Positions 11,491 to 21,520 of a stretch of 56,378 nucleotides of DNA are shown here, piece after piece. Under the pieces are notes generated by a model. That model saw only the letters and a program-made list of their open reading frames with translations. It was not told the DNA's origin and ran no database searches. Source of the stretch: Hofstenia miamia (Eukaryota > Xenacoelomorpha > Acoela). Location: the NCBI GenBank assembly GCA_004352715.1, contig SCFE01000013.1, forward strand, positions 52,337 to 108,714, in the 5' to 3' direction. Positions within the stretch are counted from its first letter, which is position 1. The number at the start of each line of letters is the position of its first letter. The position numbers were made by a program, and so were the translations under genes.

Positions 11491-11519
11491 AAAACCTTAA
11501 TTCAAAGATATACATTGCA

Positions 11520-12118
11520 GTTCTGAATGAATATCTTGAAACAAAATTCTAGGAGAATCAATAAAAAATTCTTTCAACTAGTCCTCACAACGGCCCGATT
11601 TGAATATCATAAAGCATGCCTGGCCTCAAATCAAATAAAAACTTTACAAAAAATTATAGCATCAAAAGAATTTTATGCCATTTCGGTGGACTATCTTACA
11701 AAGAATGGGAACTGTGAGCATTGCTAAAACCAATTCCACAAAACGTATAGAAATATGAGGAAATTTAGTGTTTTAGAAAAAAATTAATTCTTAAAAAATA
11801 TGCTGTCTTGCGATTGAATTACTTGTTTTTAAAAGTATCCGCAATCCTTTTTATCAATCAAACAAGTTTAACAACTATTGAACTGTTTCCTGAATAAAAA
11901 CTTTTTTTTCTTCTCACATAATACTAATAAAGCCTATACAACGCACGCCAAATTTAACCAAAATTTCCATTGCCAAATAATATTGAATAGCATCAAATTC
12001 AGCGCTTGTAACTGTCTGGATCTTAAGTGCAGGCACTGCAATGTCAAAGATGGTTGCAACAGTTTTCAAACAATACTAAGTTCTAAAACTTGACATAATT
12101 ATCCAGTAAATACTTTGT
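11520..12118. other. Non-genic DNA
   Basis: Two short plus-strand open frames (11527-11727, 11878-12093) lack recognisable motifs. No repeat or gene is supported. Confidence 0.4.
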
Positions 12119-12460
12119 CAGAGCTTCAACCGTGCCTAGTTTTTGGAAGCACGGCACGGAATTTCAAAAATATTATTTGGCACGGCACGTTTCTACACAT
12201 GGTGACAAGCGCGGTTTCTATAATTTTTAAAATTTCAAACTTATGCATTTCTCCAGTACATAAAATGATTAAAGCCAGTGTAATATGTCTTGCAAAACAA
12301 CAAAAAAGATCATATAGAAAATAATCGCATTTAATTTATCATGAACAGAAAATTGTACAAATAATAATTGTGAGTTTCAGACGGTTGCATATTTCATAGA
12401 TTTGGGTCGCGGTACGGTTAAGCAAAGCAAAATGTTAGGCACGGCACGGTTGCAGCTCTG
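12119..12460. mobile_element. hAT-type MITE (342 bp)
   Basis: The ends are imperfect inverted repeats: CAGAGCTTCAACCGTGCC on the left and, read inward from the right, CAGAGCTGCAACCGTGCCG. CAG...CTG termini with a C-A-R-x-G start are typical of hAT elements. Internal cggcacgg repeats lie near both ends. There is no coding capacity. The flanking 8-mers do not match clearly, so the superfamily assignment rests on the termini alone. Confidence 0.7.
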
Positions 12461-12927
12461 GTACATGTATAAGTATTGAAAGGATCTTCTAATTAAAAAC
12501 AATAACTCAAAATTTACAAACATATTTTGTATAAATTCTGGTTTCAATCTCAACCCATTACAGTTAGTGTAAAACTCAACCAAGGCTCAATGTTCCTGCA
12601 CAAAAAAAATGCTTACTTGGACTGCATCTATATAATGAGAGTTGTGCAGTGTGCACTAATCTAGCTTGTATAAATAGTGTGTTTAACAGCATGTGCAATG
12701 TCTATCGGCATTTGTGTAACCTATTTAAAAAAGCAATAAAAATCTTTGTGCAAACTCGCTTTCACAAAAACATTAAATGAAATAAAAAATGAATGATTGT
12801 TTGTTAAAATATTTTGAAAAAATCACAATTAAATAAAACCTCATGTTGAAACCATACAATGTTTTTTTCAATATTTCCGAAGCCAATTTTGACCTTTCAA
12901 ATAGTGATACCTCCGATTCGCTTTTAT

Positions 12928-13143
12928 CAGTGGCACGTTTAGGGGGGCGACCGCCCCCCCCCTTTTTGGGGTTAACTGCGAACACTTAAAAAAAATGTTC
13001 TCTTTTCCTCAACATTGAAAATTATCCACGTTAATTCAAAATGTTATCAATCGATTTTTTGATCAAAAAACATTTTTTTTGCAATTATCTTCTATAAAAA
13101 TGGGTGTCAGCCCCCCGTTTTAAAAATCCTAAGCGCGCCACTA
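12928..13143. mobile_element. hAT-type MITE (216 bp) with near-perfect 8-bp target duplication
   Basis: The left end starts CAGTGGCACGTTTAGGGGGG. The right end reads CCTAAGCGCGCCACTA, its inverted partner with a few mismatches. The flanks are gcttttat (12920-12927) and gctttcat (13144-13151), 7 of 8 identical, matching the 8-bp duplication made by hAT transposases. The interior has poly-C/poly-G runs and no ORF. Confidence 0.8.
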
Positions 13144-13373
13144 GCTTTCATACATACTATTTGCAGAAATTTAAGAATCATGTAAGAATATTTTGGTTAA
13201 TATTGACTGAATCACTTAGAATCAATTAGGCTTGGCTCGATTTATGTAACTCTTATAAAAAGAAAGAGTGTTGTCTTCTGTGGTATACTAAGATCGACAA
13301 CAGACTTGACTTGCAAGTTGGTAAGGCAGCATAGCGGTTTGAAAGACTGACAATAAATTTTCAATAAATATAT

Positions 13374-13512
13374 CAGGGCTGCTCAAAAAGTTAATGAATT
13401 TCTGCACTATAATATGCACTTCATAATCATTTATTCATTTCTGTTATTTCAATTAATGGATTTTTAAGAATATTTTTTTCCATTAAATCAAAAATATTTT
13501 TGAACAACCCTG
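13374..13512. mobile_element. Short hAT-like MITE (139 bp)
   Basis: Inverted termini CAGGGCTGCTCAAAAA and TTTTTGAACAACCCTG bound an AT-rich core. The flanking 8-mers (aaatatat, atatttat) are similar but AT-rich, so weak evidence. The CAGGG start suits hAT. Confidence 0.65.
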
Positions 13513-13750
13513 ATATTTATCTATATTTTTAAAGGTGGTTAAAATCGTCGTAAGAACTTAATCATTAATAATCTATGAATTTTATATTAAGCTATTAATC
13601 ATGTTCAAATTTACGAGTAATTATATACAAATAATGATTAGACCCCCGGGACGGTAAACTATAAATCACAACTACACAACGAGAGTGGCATCAAACACCC
13701 TAAAAATCAGAGGGCGATAGATGCGACAATATCTTTTTATGTGAGCTTTG

Positions 13751-13772
13751 TATATATATATATATATATATA
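13751..13772. repeat. (TA)n microsatellite
   Basis: Simple TA tract. A second, interrupted TA-rich stretch with acatg steps lies at 14727-14800. Confidence 0.9.
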
Positions 13773-14194
13773 ATACAATTACTGTAAATTTTCTGATTGT
13801 TTGGCAATACCTAAGATGCATATGAAAGGTATTTTGCTAATGTACTTTTAATTAATGTGAAATTTCAAACTCACTCAAATGAATTGCTTAGAGGAATGTT
13901 TTAAATTTTGGACCATTAACATATATCTTCTGTGCATGGATTCCAAATAACAATCTAAAATGCTGTTTTAAAGCAATACGTTAGTGAAAATTAATAAAAC
14001 ATTTCAAAGTAAGCAGCAAGAGGAACTGTTAATTAAACATTTCGAGGCAATGTTAAATTATTAATTTTACTTGAACTATAAAATTCAAAGCTTCTCAATT
14101 TATGTTGTACTACTGGTAAGGAACATATAAAGATTTTGTTCCTAAACTGTCATACATGCAGTTTTACTTTCTATGTGAACCGATTTAATCTGGT

Positions 14195-14340
14195 AAAACT
14201 TGCAAAATTTACATAAATACCACAAACATTTGCAAATATTTGCAAGTATACCATAAAAACTTGCAAATATTTACAAGTTACTTGCAAATCTTGCAGATAC
14301 TTGTAAAATTGCAACAATTTTTATAAATATTTTGCAAAGT
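14195..14340. repeat. Cluster of cttgcaaatatttgcaag units
   Basis: About a dozen copies of ttgcaa or cttgca in both orientations in roughly 145 bp, including the palindromic cttgcaaatatttgcaag. This may be the subterminal region of a DNA element whose other end is lost, or a locally expanded repeat. No coding signal. Confidence 0.6.
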
Positions 14341-14799
14341 TTTTGCTTAATAAGTACCTAGAAATATTTCTCAATTTTTGAAAATTCAGTTTGTTGGGAA
14401 GCTAAAGAGGAAGCACTCTTCTATCTTATGCTTATTTCAGACATTGCTATTAGTTCGTGAGTTATAACTTGCAGAAATCAATTATAGATTTAATTATTTA
14501 CAACCACAATCAGTTAATCTATAACTGAAAATTTTCAAGCACCTTGATATCATGTGTTTAATGTAAATATTGATTTTGCATCCTCCAATTCGATGTACAC
14601 TTAAACAACCCATGACATTCTTAGTACCTCATCACATCATGAACCTGCCTTATTGTTACAAATTTAATGAATGAGAAGGGAAGGGGTTGCTGATATATCT
14701 GTTTAGGTCTGGAAGAATTCAGTTGGTATATATACATGTATATATATATATATATACATGCCGGTATATATGTTTATATATGATCTAAAAATACCTAAC

Positions 14800-16214
14800 T
14801 GATTATCAGACGTATGACGCAGCGGAAGAGCAATGAATCCAATGGCAAGCAAAAGCAACAAAGGTAATGCAGCCTTTTTTAAGTAAATGACGGAAATTTG
14901 CTAAACATTATCAAAATGAAGGCCATGAATAATAAATGATTAACATTCATTTGCAACAAAAGGTATTGGGGTTATGCATGGTTATCTCGCTATGAACCAG
15001 CTGGATATTCTGTCAGTAAAAAATTTAATGATATGATTATTAACACCGCAGTGGTGGTAATCAATCTAAGGATGGTCCAACAAAATATTGACCAAAAATG
15101 ACTTAAAATTTATTGTTATTTGCGCAATTCATTTTGTTGCAAAATATATTTGGCTCGCTTTTGTACAACTTAACTGGGTACACCCCCAAAAACACAAAAA
15201 TATGAAAATTATTATTTTCTACAATTTTTTGATTAGGTATGATAACAAGTACGTAAATACTAAAAAAATAGTTTTCGGATATTTTCAACCGTGGTTGCTA
15301 TGGTAACCACAAATAAAGAATTAAAATAAACAAATCTTGAGTCAAATATTTCTTGACTTAGGAACATGTTACTAATTGCAAATGGGCTTAGAATATAGCT
15401 TATGATACTACCTACACAACCTAAGAGAGGAAAGTGAAAATATCTTAAATTTTATGTAAAAAATTTACATATTTAGTGAATATTAATTAAGTGCTAATTA
15501 TGCATTCACAAGCTATTATCTTGGAAAATAAAGACAAATCTTTACAAATGTCTCTGAGGTTGCATAGATAATTTTGAGTAAGTGTGCAAAGTTTCATTAC
15601 TCTGTTGTATCCCAAAGCGAAGAAATTTTGACACAGTGAGCGTATTCACCAATAAGTACAAAATGGAGAAAAATGTAACACTCACATCTAGTTGAAAAAA
15701 TTAGAAAACTAATAGGAAAGTTTGTTTTTAACATTGAGATACGAGAATTAAAGGTGAGTGTTGGATAGAAGGATTCTGACGGTTGCAGGTAGCGCAATAC
15801 TTTTTGAATGATCAAAATCGGACATGTATAACTCAAATTAGAGCAAAATGAATATTCAATTTGCTAAAAAAAGGACCAATAAGAAATATTATTTTTGGGG
15901 GTTAATTATTGTTAAAACAAGGAATTTTATGAAAATTCAATTTATTATATTGAAACATTAATTAATTAATATTTTAAGGCAATAATTTTTTTCCATTGTT
16001 TTTAAATTGTACAATTTTGGGGGATGTACTCACTCAATAGTTATTTTAGTACAAAATTTCTCCTAAAAACTACTCAATTCTGTCACACAGCTGAGGAAAC
16101 GACAAACATTTACTGCCTCTCACCACACTCCGGAAACAACATTCTTATTCAGTAACGTGATTACATTTAATATAATTTACAAAACTGAGATCATTGTTAA
16201 AAGGACAGAAATTT
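14800..16214. other. Non-genic DNA
   Basis: AT-rich sequence with only short open frames lacking motifs. The only item noted is the X-box-like palindrome at 15291-15310. Confidence 0.5.
15291..15310. promoter_or_regulatory. X-box-like palindrome (possible RFX site)
   Basis: The sequence GTGGTTGCTATGGTAACCAC contains GTTGCTATGGTAAC, close to the RFX consensus of two GTNRCC-type half-sites in opposite orientation. RFX sites control ciliary genes in animals. No nearby ciliary gene or promoter is visible, so it may be fortuitous. Confidence 0.3.
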
Positions 16215-16381
16215 TGTAAGCGTCCCAAGTTTGGCTGGTACCAACAATGAAGAACACGACTGTGCACCTCATGTTTAGCACATAGGTGCACCTGGTGCTT
16301 ACCACACAACTTGTTAGGTGCACCTATATATGTGCTATCTATTTTAATAAATCACAAATTTTGATTTTACACAACTTTACA
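16215..16381 (+). repeat. 5' LTR of the Gypsy element
   Basis: Starts TGTAAGCGTCCCAAGTTTGG and ends ACTTTACA. It shares ordered blocks with the 3' LTR (acctcatg-ttagcacata, taccacacaa, tatatgtgc, attttaataaat). The ttttaataaa block may serve as the polyadenylation signal. It is very short for a Gypsy LTR. Confidence 0.8.
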
Positions 16382-16439
16382 TGGTTGCAAATATTTATTT
16401 AAAATGAACTTAGAATATCTCAAATCCGGTCGATATTAA

Positions 16440-16670
16440 ATGTTGACAGTCTCAATAACACGTCAGAAAACTTGGATTCGCGAATTCACTTATTTCCTAG
16501 AAGCCACTGAAACGGACGGAAAATCAGTCAAAATGAAAATTGACATCTTGCTACGCTCCATTGGAGAAAAGGCAAATAACATTTCCGAAAACCTTGTTTT
16601 GTCTCCTTTGGAAAGCCAACCAAAATACATCGATGTAATGATTAAGTATTCTCAAGAGCTCGTAATCTAG
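16440..16670 (+). pseudogene. Gypsy Gag fragment
   Basis: Gag builds the retroelement particle. The frame contains FLEATETDGKSVKMKIDILL, RSIGEKANNI and later IDVMIKYSQEL. This matches the capsid-like region of Ty3/Gypsy Gag, where a K-S/D-x-x-K-x-x-x-L-L motif leads to an I-G-E-E/K block. It is truncated after about 76 codons by TAG and lacks the nucleocapsid CCHC knuckle. Fifteen bases further on, the sequence switches to integrase, which marks the deletion junction. The ATG is not a certain start. Confidence 0.7.
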
Positions 16671-16684
16671 CATTAAACACGCTT

Positions 16685-17500
16685 CACTCTTCACAGTTGG
16701 GAATACAAGACAACCTTGCGAGCAACTCTTTGTTTTGGCCAGGAATTTCAACAGATATTGAAGTCTTTATTAAGGGATGTGAGAATTGCATATAGGAAAC
16801 CAAGGCGACGGCAAAGAGAACCGTAACTACCGCATAGAAGTTGTGGATATTGCAGAGGTAGATAGCAAATATACTTGATAACAGTAAATTATTATTCAAG
16901 ATATATAAGATATTTTCGTTTAAAATCGCAATCTTTAGCTAACATCAATACATGCTTGTATAAACTTCTCAGAGATTTTGGAATACCAAAAGAAATAGTA
17001 GCGGACAATTGTTCGTTCTCATCACAAACGCCTGCAGAGCTTAGTAAAAAATTTGAAATCAAATTCACGCACTTGAGCTCACATTATCCAAGTCACTAAC
17101 GGTTTAGCTGAAAGTGCGGTAGAGATTTTCAAAAAAATATAACATAAATCCGAAAATCTGTTTAAGATTCTTGCAATACAATAATCCAACCCGCAAAAAG
17201 ATTCATACCACTCCAGTACAACTGCTCTTCAGTCGTCACTTGCAAACAAACATCCTTTCACAAGAAAGCCTGTTCAAAGCATCAACAAAGTGTCACAAGG
17301 AAGTAAAACAACTCAATCAAAGAATTCAAAAAAGAAAAACTATTCAATAGCAGGCTTACAAAGTCATTAAGCGAATTGGCGCATGGAGAAGGAATATTCA
17401 TAAAAAAACATTAAGAGGTTCAGAAAGATCATCAAAAAATTGGAATAACCACGATCATATCAAGTTGTGGAGTAAATGCCATTGCAATGTGTTCTGCACA
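16685..17500 (+). pseudogene. Gypsy integrase remnant (zinc finger and catalytic core), broken
   Basis: Integrase inserts the cDNA copy. From 16685 the frame reads HSSQLGIQDNLA, then LFWPGISTDIE and GCENCI. This is the HHCC zinc-binding region, with the second His replaced by Gln. After a stop, the frame at 16875 gives VNYYSRYIRYFRLKSQS and FGIPKEIVADN, carrying the second catalytic Asp; the first Asp of V-D-Y-Y-S is Asn here (VNYYS). NGLAESAVEIF near 17097-17135 carries the catalytic Glu in another frame. Further fragments (TPVQLLFSRHL; KQLNQRIQKRK) match the region after the core. The overall order is correct, but frameshifts and stops occur throughout. Confidence 0.82.
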
Positions 17501-17700
17501 AAGCTATTACGATTATCACGATGATTTTAGTGAAGATGTAGATCATAACCAAGCATCAAGTTCTTACCCCAAAGTCCTCATTTTCCTGAAGAACCGGTGC
17601 TGCGACGGTAATCTGGGAATAAGTTGATGACCGAGAGGAATGGAAATGCAACCAATTCCCAATCAATCAGAATTCGTTGATCTATTCAGAGAACAGAGGA

Positions 17701-17860
17701 TGCAAGGATCCCAAGTTTGATTGGCTGCACTACGAATGTGTACCTCATGCTTAGCACATAAGTGCAATTGGTGTTTACCACACAATTTGCTACGCGTAAC
17801 TATATATATGTGCCATCAATTTTAATAAATTATCAATTTTCGCTTTGACATAACTTTACA
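17701..17860 (+). repeat. 3' LTR of the Gypsy element
   Basis: Starts TGCAAGGATCCCAAGTTTGA and ends ACTTTACA. It is co-linear with the 5' LTR with scattered substitutions and a short deletion. The divergence between LTRs indicates an old insertion. Confidence 0.8.
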
Positions 17861-17920
17861 ATTTTAAAACCAAGATATAGGGACAATGCCCTTACACCTT
17901 AGAGATTAGCACTATTCTTG

Positions 17921-17950
17921 AAATTGCCTTACATTGGCAATTTTCATCAG
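17921..17950 (-). ncRNA. Degraded hammerhead-like motif of a Penelope-like element
   Basis: On the minus strand, CTGATGA (17950-17944) is followed directly by a perfect 8-bp hairpin, AAATTGCC with a 7-base loop and GGCAATTT. The expected GAAA box is CAAG here. Hammerhead ribozymes are known in Penelope-like element repeats. This copy lacks the intact core, so activity is not expected. Confidence 0.4.
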
Positions 17951-18104
17951 CTCTTGGATATATTTATACACATATATTTACACATAATCCTTGATATATT
18001 AATCAAAATAAATAATAGGTAACAGTATGGCACATCGAACTTGGGAGCCAGCTGAGGTCAACTTGGACACAAACTTGAAAATATTTACTAGGTAAAAAAC
18101 GAAC

Positions 18105-18365
18105 TTACATATTAATTTCAATGGCTTCTGCAATTTTTGTATACTTTGTTCTTTTTATGATCTTAAAATTTTCAATGTTGATATTATGAATGTGATTAAA
18201 AATTTCTGATGTTAAATGGCCATTGATGTGCTTTTTGATTCGCGTATCAAAATGACGGATGGTTTCACCGATGTATGATTTCTTACAATCATTACAAGTA
18301 TATTTATAAACTAGTGATGAAGCCAATCCTTTTGTTATTTGATCTTTGTTGCGAATTAACATCAA
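18105..18365 (-). pseudogene. Penelope-like element GIY-YIG endonuclease domain, minus-strand copy
   Basis: Penelope-like elements carry a C-terminal GIY-YIG nuclease that nicks the target. The frame reads SSLVYKYTCNDCKKSYIGET, then RHFDTRIKKHINGHL and HNINIENFKIIKRTKY, ending with AEAIEINM. It shows the YKYTC...YIGET signature, the C-x2-C pair typical of the element's zinc-binding insertion, the Arg of FDTR and a downstream Glu. There is no internal stop, but the reverse transcriptase that should precede it is missing, so this is a 5'-truncated copy. The 3' flank continues to a hammerhead-like motif at 17921-17950. Confidence 0.85.
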
Positions 18366-18450
18366 TGGCCATTTAAAATCAGAAATTTTTAATCATATTC
18401 ATAATATCAACATTGAAAATTTTAAGGTCATTAGAAGATCAAAATATACA
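18361..18450 (+). pseudogene. Second Penelope-like endonuclease fragment, inverted relative to the first
   Basis: On the plus strand the frame reads NGHLKSEIFNHIHNINIENF and then KVIRRSKYT. It is nearly identical to the NGHL...KYT segment encoded on the minus strand at about 18145-18232. The two copies form an inverted repeat with a spacer of about 130 bp. The upstream GIY motif is absent in this arm. The plus-strand arm continues into AT-rich DNA and a hammerhead-like motif at 18612. Confidence 0.8.
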
Positions 18451-18611
18451 TTAGAATATATATATATATATATAAATTACCAACATCGACAAAACAAAGT
18501 TATTAAATAAAAAAATTAATCCAACTAAGTATTTATATTTATTTTAGATTTCATTTTATAATTTTAGTGTAGTTAATAAATTGTAAAAATATTTTTGCCA
18601 CAAATTATTTG

Positions 18612-18640
18612 CTGATGATGATTATATAATATAATCGAAA
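18612..18640 (+). ncRNA. Hammerhead-ribozyme-like core in a Penelope-like 3' end
   Basis: CTGATGA, one extra T, then GATTAT-ATAAT-ATAATC (a 6-bp stem extendable into the loop) and GAAAC. CUGAUGA, stem II and GAAA in this order form the hammerhead core. The extra T before the stem departs from the consensus. Stems I and III were not established. The position downstream of an endonuclease fragment suits Penelope-like elements. Confidence 0.45.
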
Positions 18641-18659
18641 CGTTCAATGTGTTTTCCTT

Positions 18660-19545
18660 TTAGAATATATATATATATGCTTATTTAGTAAATGATGTGC
18701 AATAAGCTTATTAGATGCATCTGAATTTACGTGAAATATAAGAAAAACTAACCATGATATAGTTATATGTAATAACAATATAAATAGAACATCCGTTGCA
18801 CTATGATAACAAATATAATTATTGACTAATTCTAGCAAATATCACATGCAAGAGGCACTGATGAAACTGAAATGCACATATTGTTAGCTTAACAAATAAA
18901 TGTTTCTCATCAAATGAAACAACTTGATTAGGCTAACGCAAGAATTTAAAACCTATCTAATCAAGAGCAAAATTACTTTTAACCCTTATTACAATGTCTG
19001 AAATGTTAGCGTACTTCTGCCATAGAAGTTAGTTTCCACCACGTACTCCATTTTAGGATGTTATTAATAAATTTTTGAATGTTTGCAGTATTTAGCGTGT
19101 AGCTTGTTGCAATTTGAGAAAATTTTCTGCTTTTATAAAGCATGTGTCTTAATACCGTAAATTTTCAAAGCTACGGGAGATTATGAATAAATTTCTTTCA
19201 GGATAAGGGAGCAGAAATGTAACTTTATAGAGTACGATGGGTAGAAAATTTCTTTTATCTCAGTTTCAATCGATTAAAAAATTTCTTAGCAAATTGACAA
19301 AATGTACAAAGTCACAAAAATTTGAAACCAAAATCCAAACTTATTGATCAAGGACTAGCTTTCGTAACCACAGGCGACTGTTTGAGAATTGCAATACTTC
19401 GAGAACTAAAATCTTAACAAAGTTAAAAAACTTGCAATATTTTTGAAAATAATTTAAAAATTTGTAAACATGGATTTGGTTAATAAATTTTAAGAATGTT
19501 TCCAGATTTTATCGTTTTTCATATTTCACTTAGTAGACAAGAACA
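18660..19545. other. Non-genic DNA
   Basis: AT-rich, with a short (TA)n run at about 18664-18678. No coding or repeat signal was recognised. Confidence 0.5.
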
Positions 19546-19789
19546 TACAGTACTGGCCAAAAGTTTGGGAACATTTTCTAAATTTAGAAAGTTTTGTATT
19601 TTACACTAAAAAACGCAATGTAGAAACAGTATGATAACACCGTGTAGAAAGTAAATAGTTAATTCAGAATTTGATTGGAAATAACTCGATATGATCCTAA
19701 ACATATCATTTACTAATATATTGAAGATAGAATCAAGATTTGATGGTATATTAAATAGAAAATAATGTCGATACATTTATACTATAACA

Positions 19790-20246
19790 NNNNNNNNNNN
19801 NNNNNNNNNNNNNNNNNNNNNNNNNNNNNNNNNNNNNNNNNNNNNNNNNNNNNNNNNNNNNNNNNNNNNNNNNNNNNNNNNNNNNNNNNNNNNNNNNNNN
19901 NNNNNNNNNNNNNNNNNNNNNNNNNNNNNNNNNNNNNNNNNNNNNNNNNNNNNNNNNNNNNNNNNNNNNNNNNNNNNNNNNNNNNNNNNNNNNNNNNNNN
20001 NNNNNNNNNNNNNNNNNNNNNNNNNNNNNNNNNNNNNNNNNNNNNNNNNNNNNNNNNNNNNNNNNNNNNNNNNNNNNNNNNNNNNNNNNNNNNNNNNNNN
20101 NNNNNNNNNNNNNNNNNNNNNNNNNNNNNNNNNNNNNNNNNNNNNNNNNNNNNNNNNNNNNNNNNNNNNNNNNNNNNNNNNNNNNNNNNNNNNNNNNNNN
20201 NNNNNNNNNNNNNNNNNNNNNNNNNNNNNNNNNNNNNNNNNNNNNN
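19790..20246. other. Assembly gap (457 N) within the Tc1-like element
   Basis: The non-round length suggests an estimated gap size. It hides the transposase stop codon and the sequence between the gene and the left terminus. Confidence 0.99.
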
Positions 20247-21256
20247 TATTTTGTATGTCCGCCATTATTCGCCAAACACGCAGCAATGCGATTTGACATT
20301 GACTCGACCAGCTTTCTACAATAATCATCAGTAATCTCTGTGCACCACACCGCATTAATTTGCTCCTTCAGATCGTCGAGTGATGTGCATTGGCGCTTCC
20401 TCAGACAGTTTTTGATATGATGCCAGAAATTTTCTATGACATTGAGGTCTGGGGAGTTTCCCGGCCAGTTCTCAAGCAGCCGAAAGTCTTGTGATGCAAT
20501 CCACTGTTTCACAACTTTGGCGCTGTGGCAAGGAGCACCATTTTGGTGTAGCACAGATGTTCCGCGAAGCTGCATAAACATGGGAACTTTCTCCTGAATT
20601 ATTTTGAGGTAGGTCTTGGCTGTGACTGTCTCGTTGTGTGCAGACCAGCACGCCAATTCGCAGTTATAACACCCCCAAATCCTCAAAGAATGTGCTGAGC
20701 GAACAGTTTGTTGCGAGTAACGTGTGTTGAATCTTTGGTTTCTTGGTCGTTGAACGTGTGACCAGTATGATGTAAACTGGCAAATCTTGGATTCGTCACT
20801 ACAAATTACTTGATGCCAAATCTCAGGAGTGTAGTGTTGGTATTGCCAGCAGAAGCGCAACCGGTCTCGAATGTTCTTTAAAGACAATCGGGGTTTGGCT
20901 GTCGGTTTGCACGGTGGAAGGTCAAAGGTAGTATTCAATCAACGCCTAATGGTGCGTGTTGATACATTCTGCACTACCGCACCTAAATTTGTGTTGACTT
21001 CAGAAGATGAAGAGAATGGTTGATTGACGACATAACGGTTAATGAGACGGTCAGTCTGAGGGGTTGTCACTTTTGGTCTTCCAGACCGCTTGAGAGAGGA
21101 AAAATTTTGCAGTTGCTGATAGCAAGTAACACTTCTGGATACCGAAGATACTGACAGGCCCATTCTAACAGCTATAGCGCGATAATTGTACAAGATATGG
21201 ATTTGAGCACCCTTTGTTGGTGAAATTTCACTACCACGGACCATATTTGAAACCAT
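20247..21256 (-). pseudogene. Tc1-like transposase, inactivated (in-frame TGA; catalytic Asp to Asn)
   Basis: The N-terminal part has ARM-less paired-like helix-turn-helix features: GAQIHILYNYRAIAVRMGLS, SVSSVSRSV and a KRSGRPKVTT linker. The catalytic part has VICSDESK (first Asp), LHQNGAPCHSA (where QDGAPCH is expected) and NSPDLNVIENFWHHIK (Glu). Thirty-five residues separate the Asn from the Glu, a DD35E-type spacing rather than the DD34E of classical Tc1. One TGA at 20939-20941 interrupts an otherwise continuous frame of roughly 335 codons, near the usual family length. The C-terminus (ANNGGHTK) runs into the gap. Both the stop and the GAT to AAT change inactivate the copy. Confidence 0.92.
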
Positions 21257-21520
21257 AATGATAGAGATTTTTTAGTGAAAATGTATTGTGTGTAAATCTA
21301 AAGTTTTTTTAATTTGATTGGCTAAATGAATCTGTTGTAAATTCTAAGAAAAAATTGGGAATTCCAGGAATTTTACGAAGTTTCCAGGAAATAGCATAAA
21401 ACACGCTTTAGACGTGTTACTGTTCCCAAACTTTTGGCCAGTACTGTATATACAGGCACAGTTAATGAAAACATAACTTTATATTCGCTGAGAAATATTA
21501 ATTTTCTAGTTTATAGCATC

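Larger units (their letters stand above)
16215..17860 (+). mobile_element. Ty3/Gypsy LTR retrotransposon, internally deleted
   Basis: Two diverged direct repeats of 167 and 160 bp bound gag and integrase remnants. The 5' LTR is followed by TGGTTGC, compatible with a tRNA primer-binding site (TGG pairs with the tRNA 3' CCA). The 3' LTR is preceded by a purine tract (agagaacagagga). Both LTRs start TG and end CA. A 4-bp attt repeat flanks the element at 16211-16214 and 17861-17864. The order gag, integrase is as in Ty3/Gypsy, but protease, reverse transcriptase and RNase H are missing, so this is a deletion derivative of about 1.65 kb. Many stops show that it is old. Confidence 0.85.
19548..21446 (-). 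mobile_element. Tc1/mariner-type transposon with complete ends
   Basis: A perfect 26-bp inverted repeat beginning CAGTACTGGCCAAAAGTTTG bounds the element. A TA dinucleotide lies at each outer edge (19546-19547 and 21447-21448), the target duplication of this superfamily. The 1.9 kb length includes 457 N. The transposase is encoded on the minus strand. The ends are intact and could in principle be mobilised in trans by a related transposase. Confidence 0.95.

Noticed and set aside
12773-12985. Minus-strand ORF with a GGGGRPPKR motif resembling an RNA-binding protein
   Set aside because: The motif is the translated poly-C/G run at the end of the hAT MITE starting at 12928.
18612-18625. Possible YADD-type reverse transcriptase box in gctgatgatgat
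   Set aside because: The surrounding translation has no reverse transcriptase context; the hammerhead-like reading with a paired stem and GAAAC fits better.
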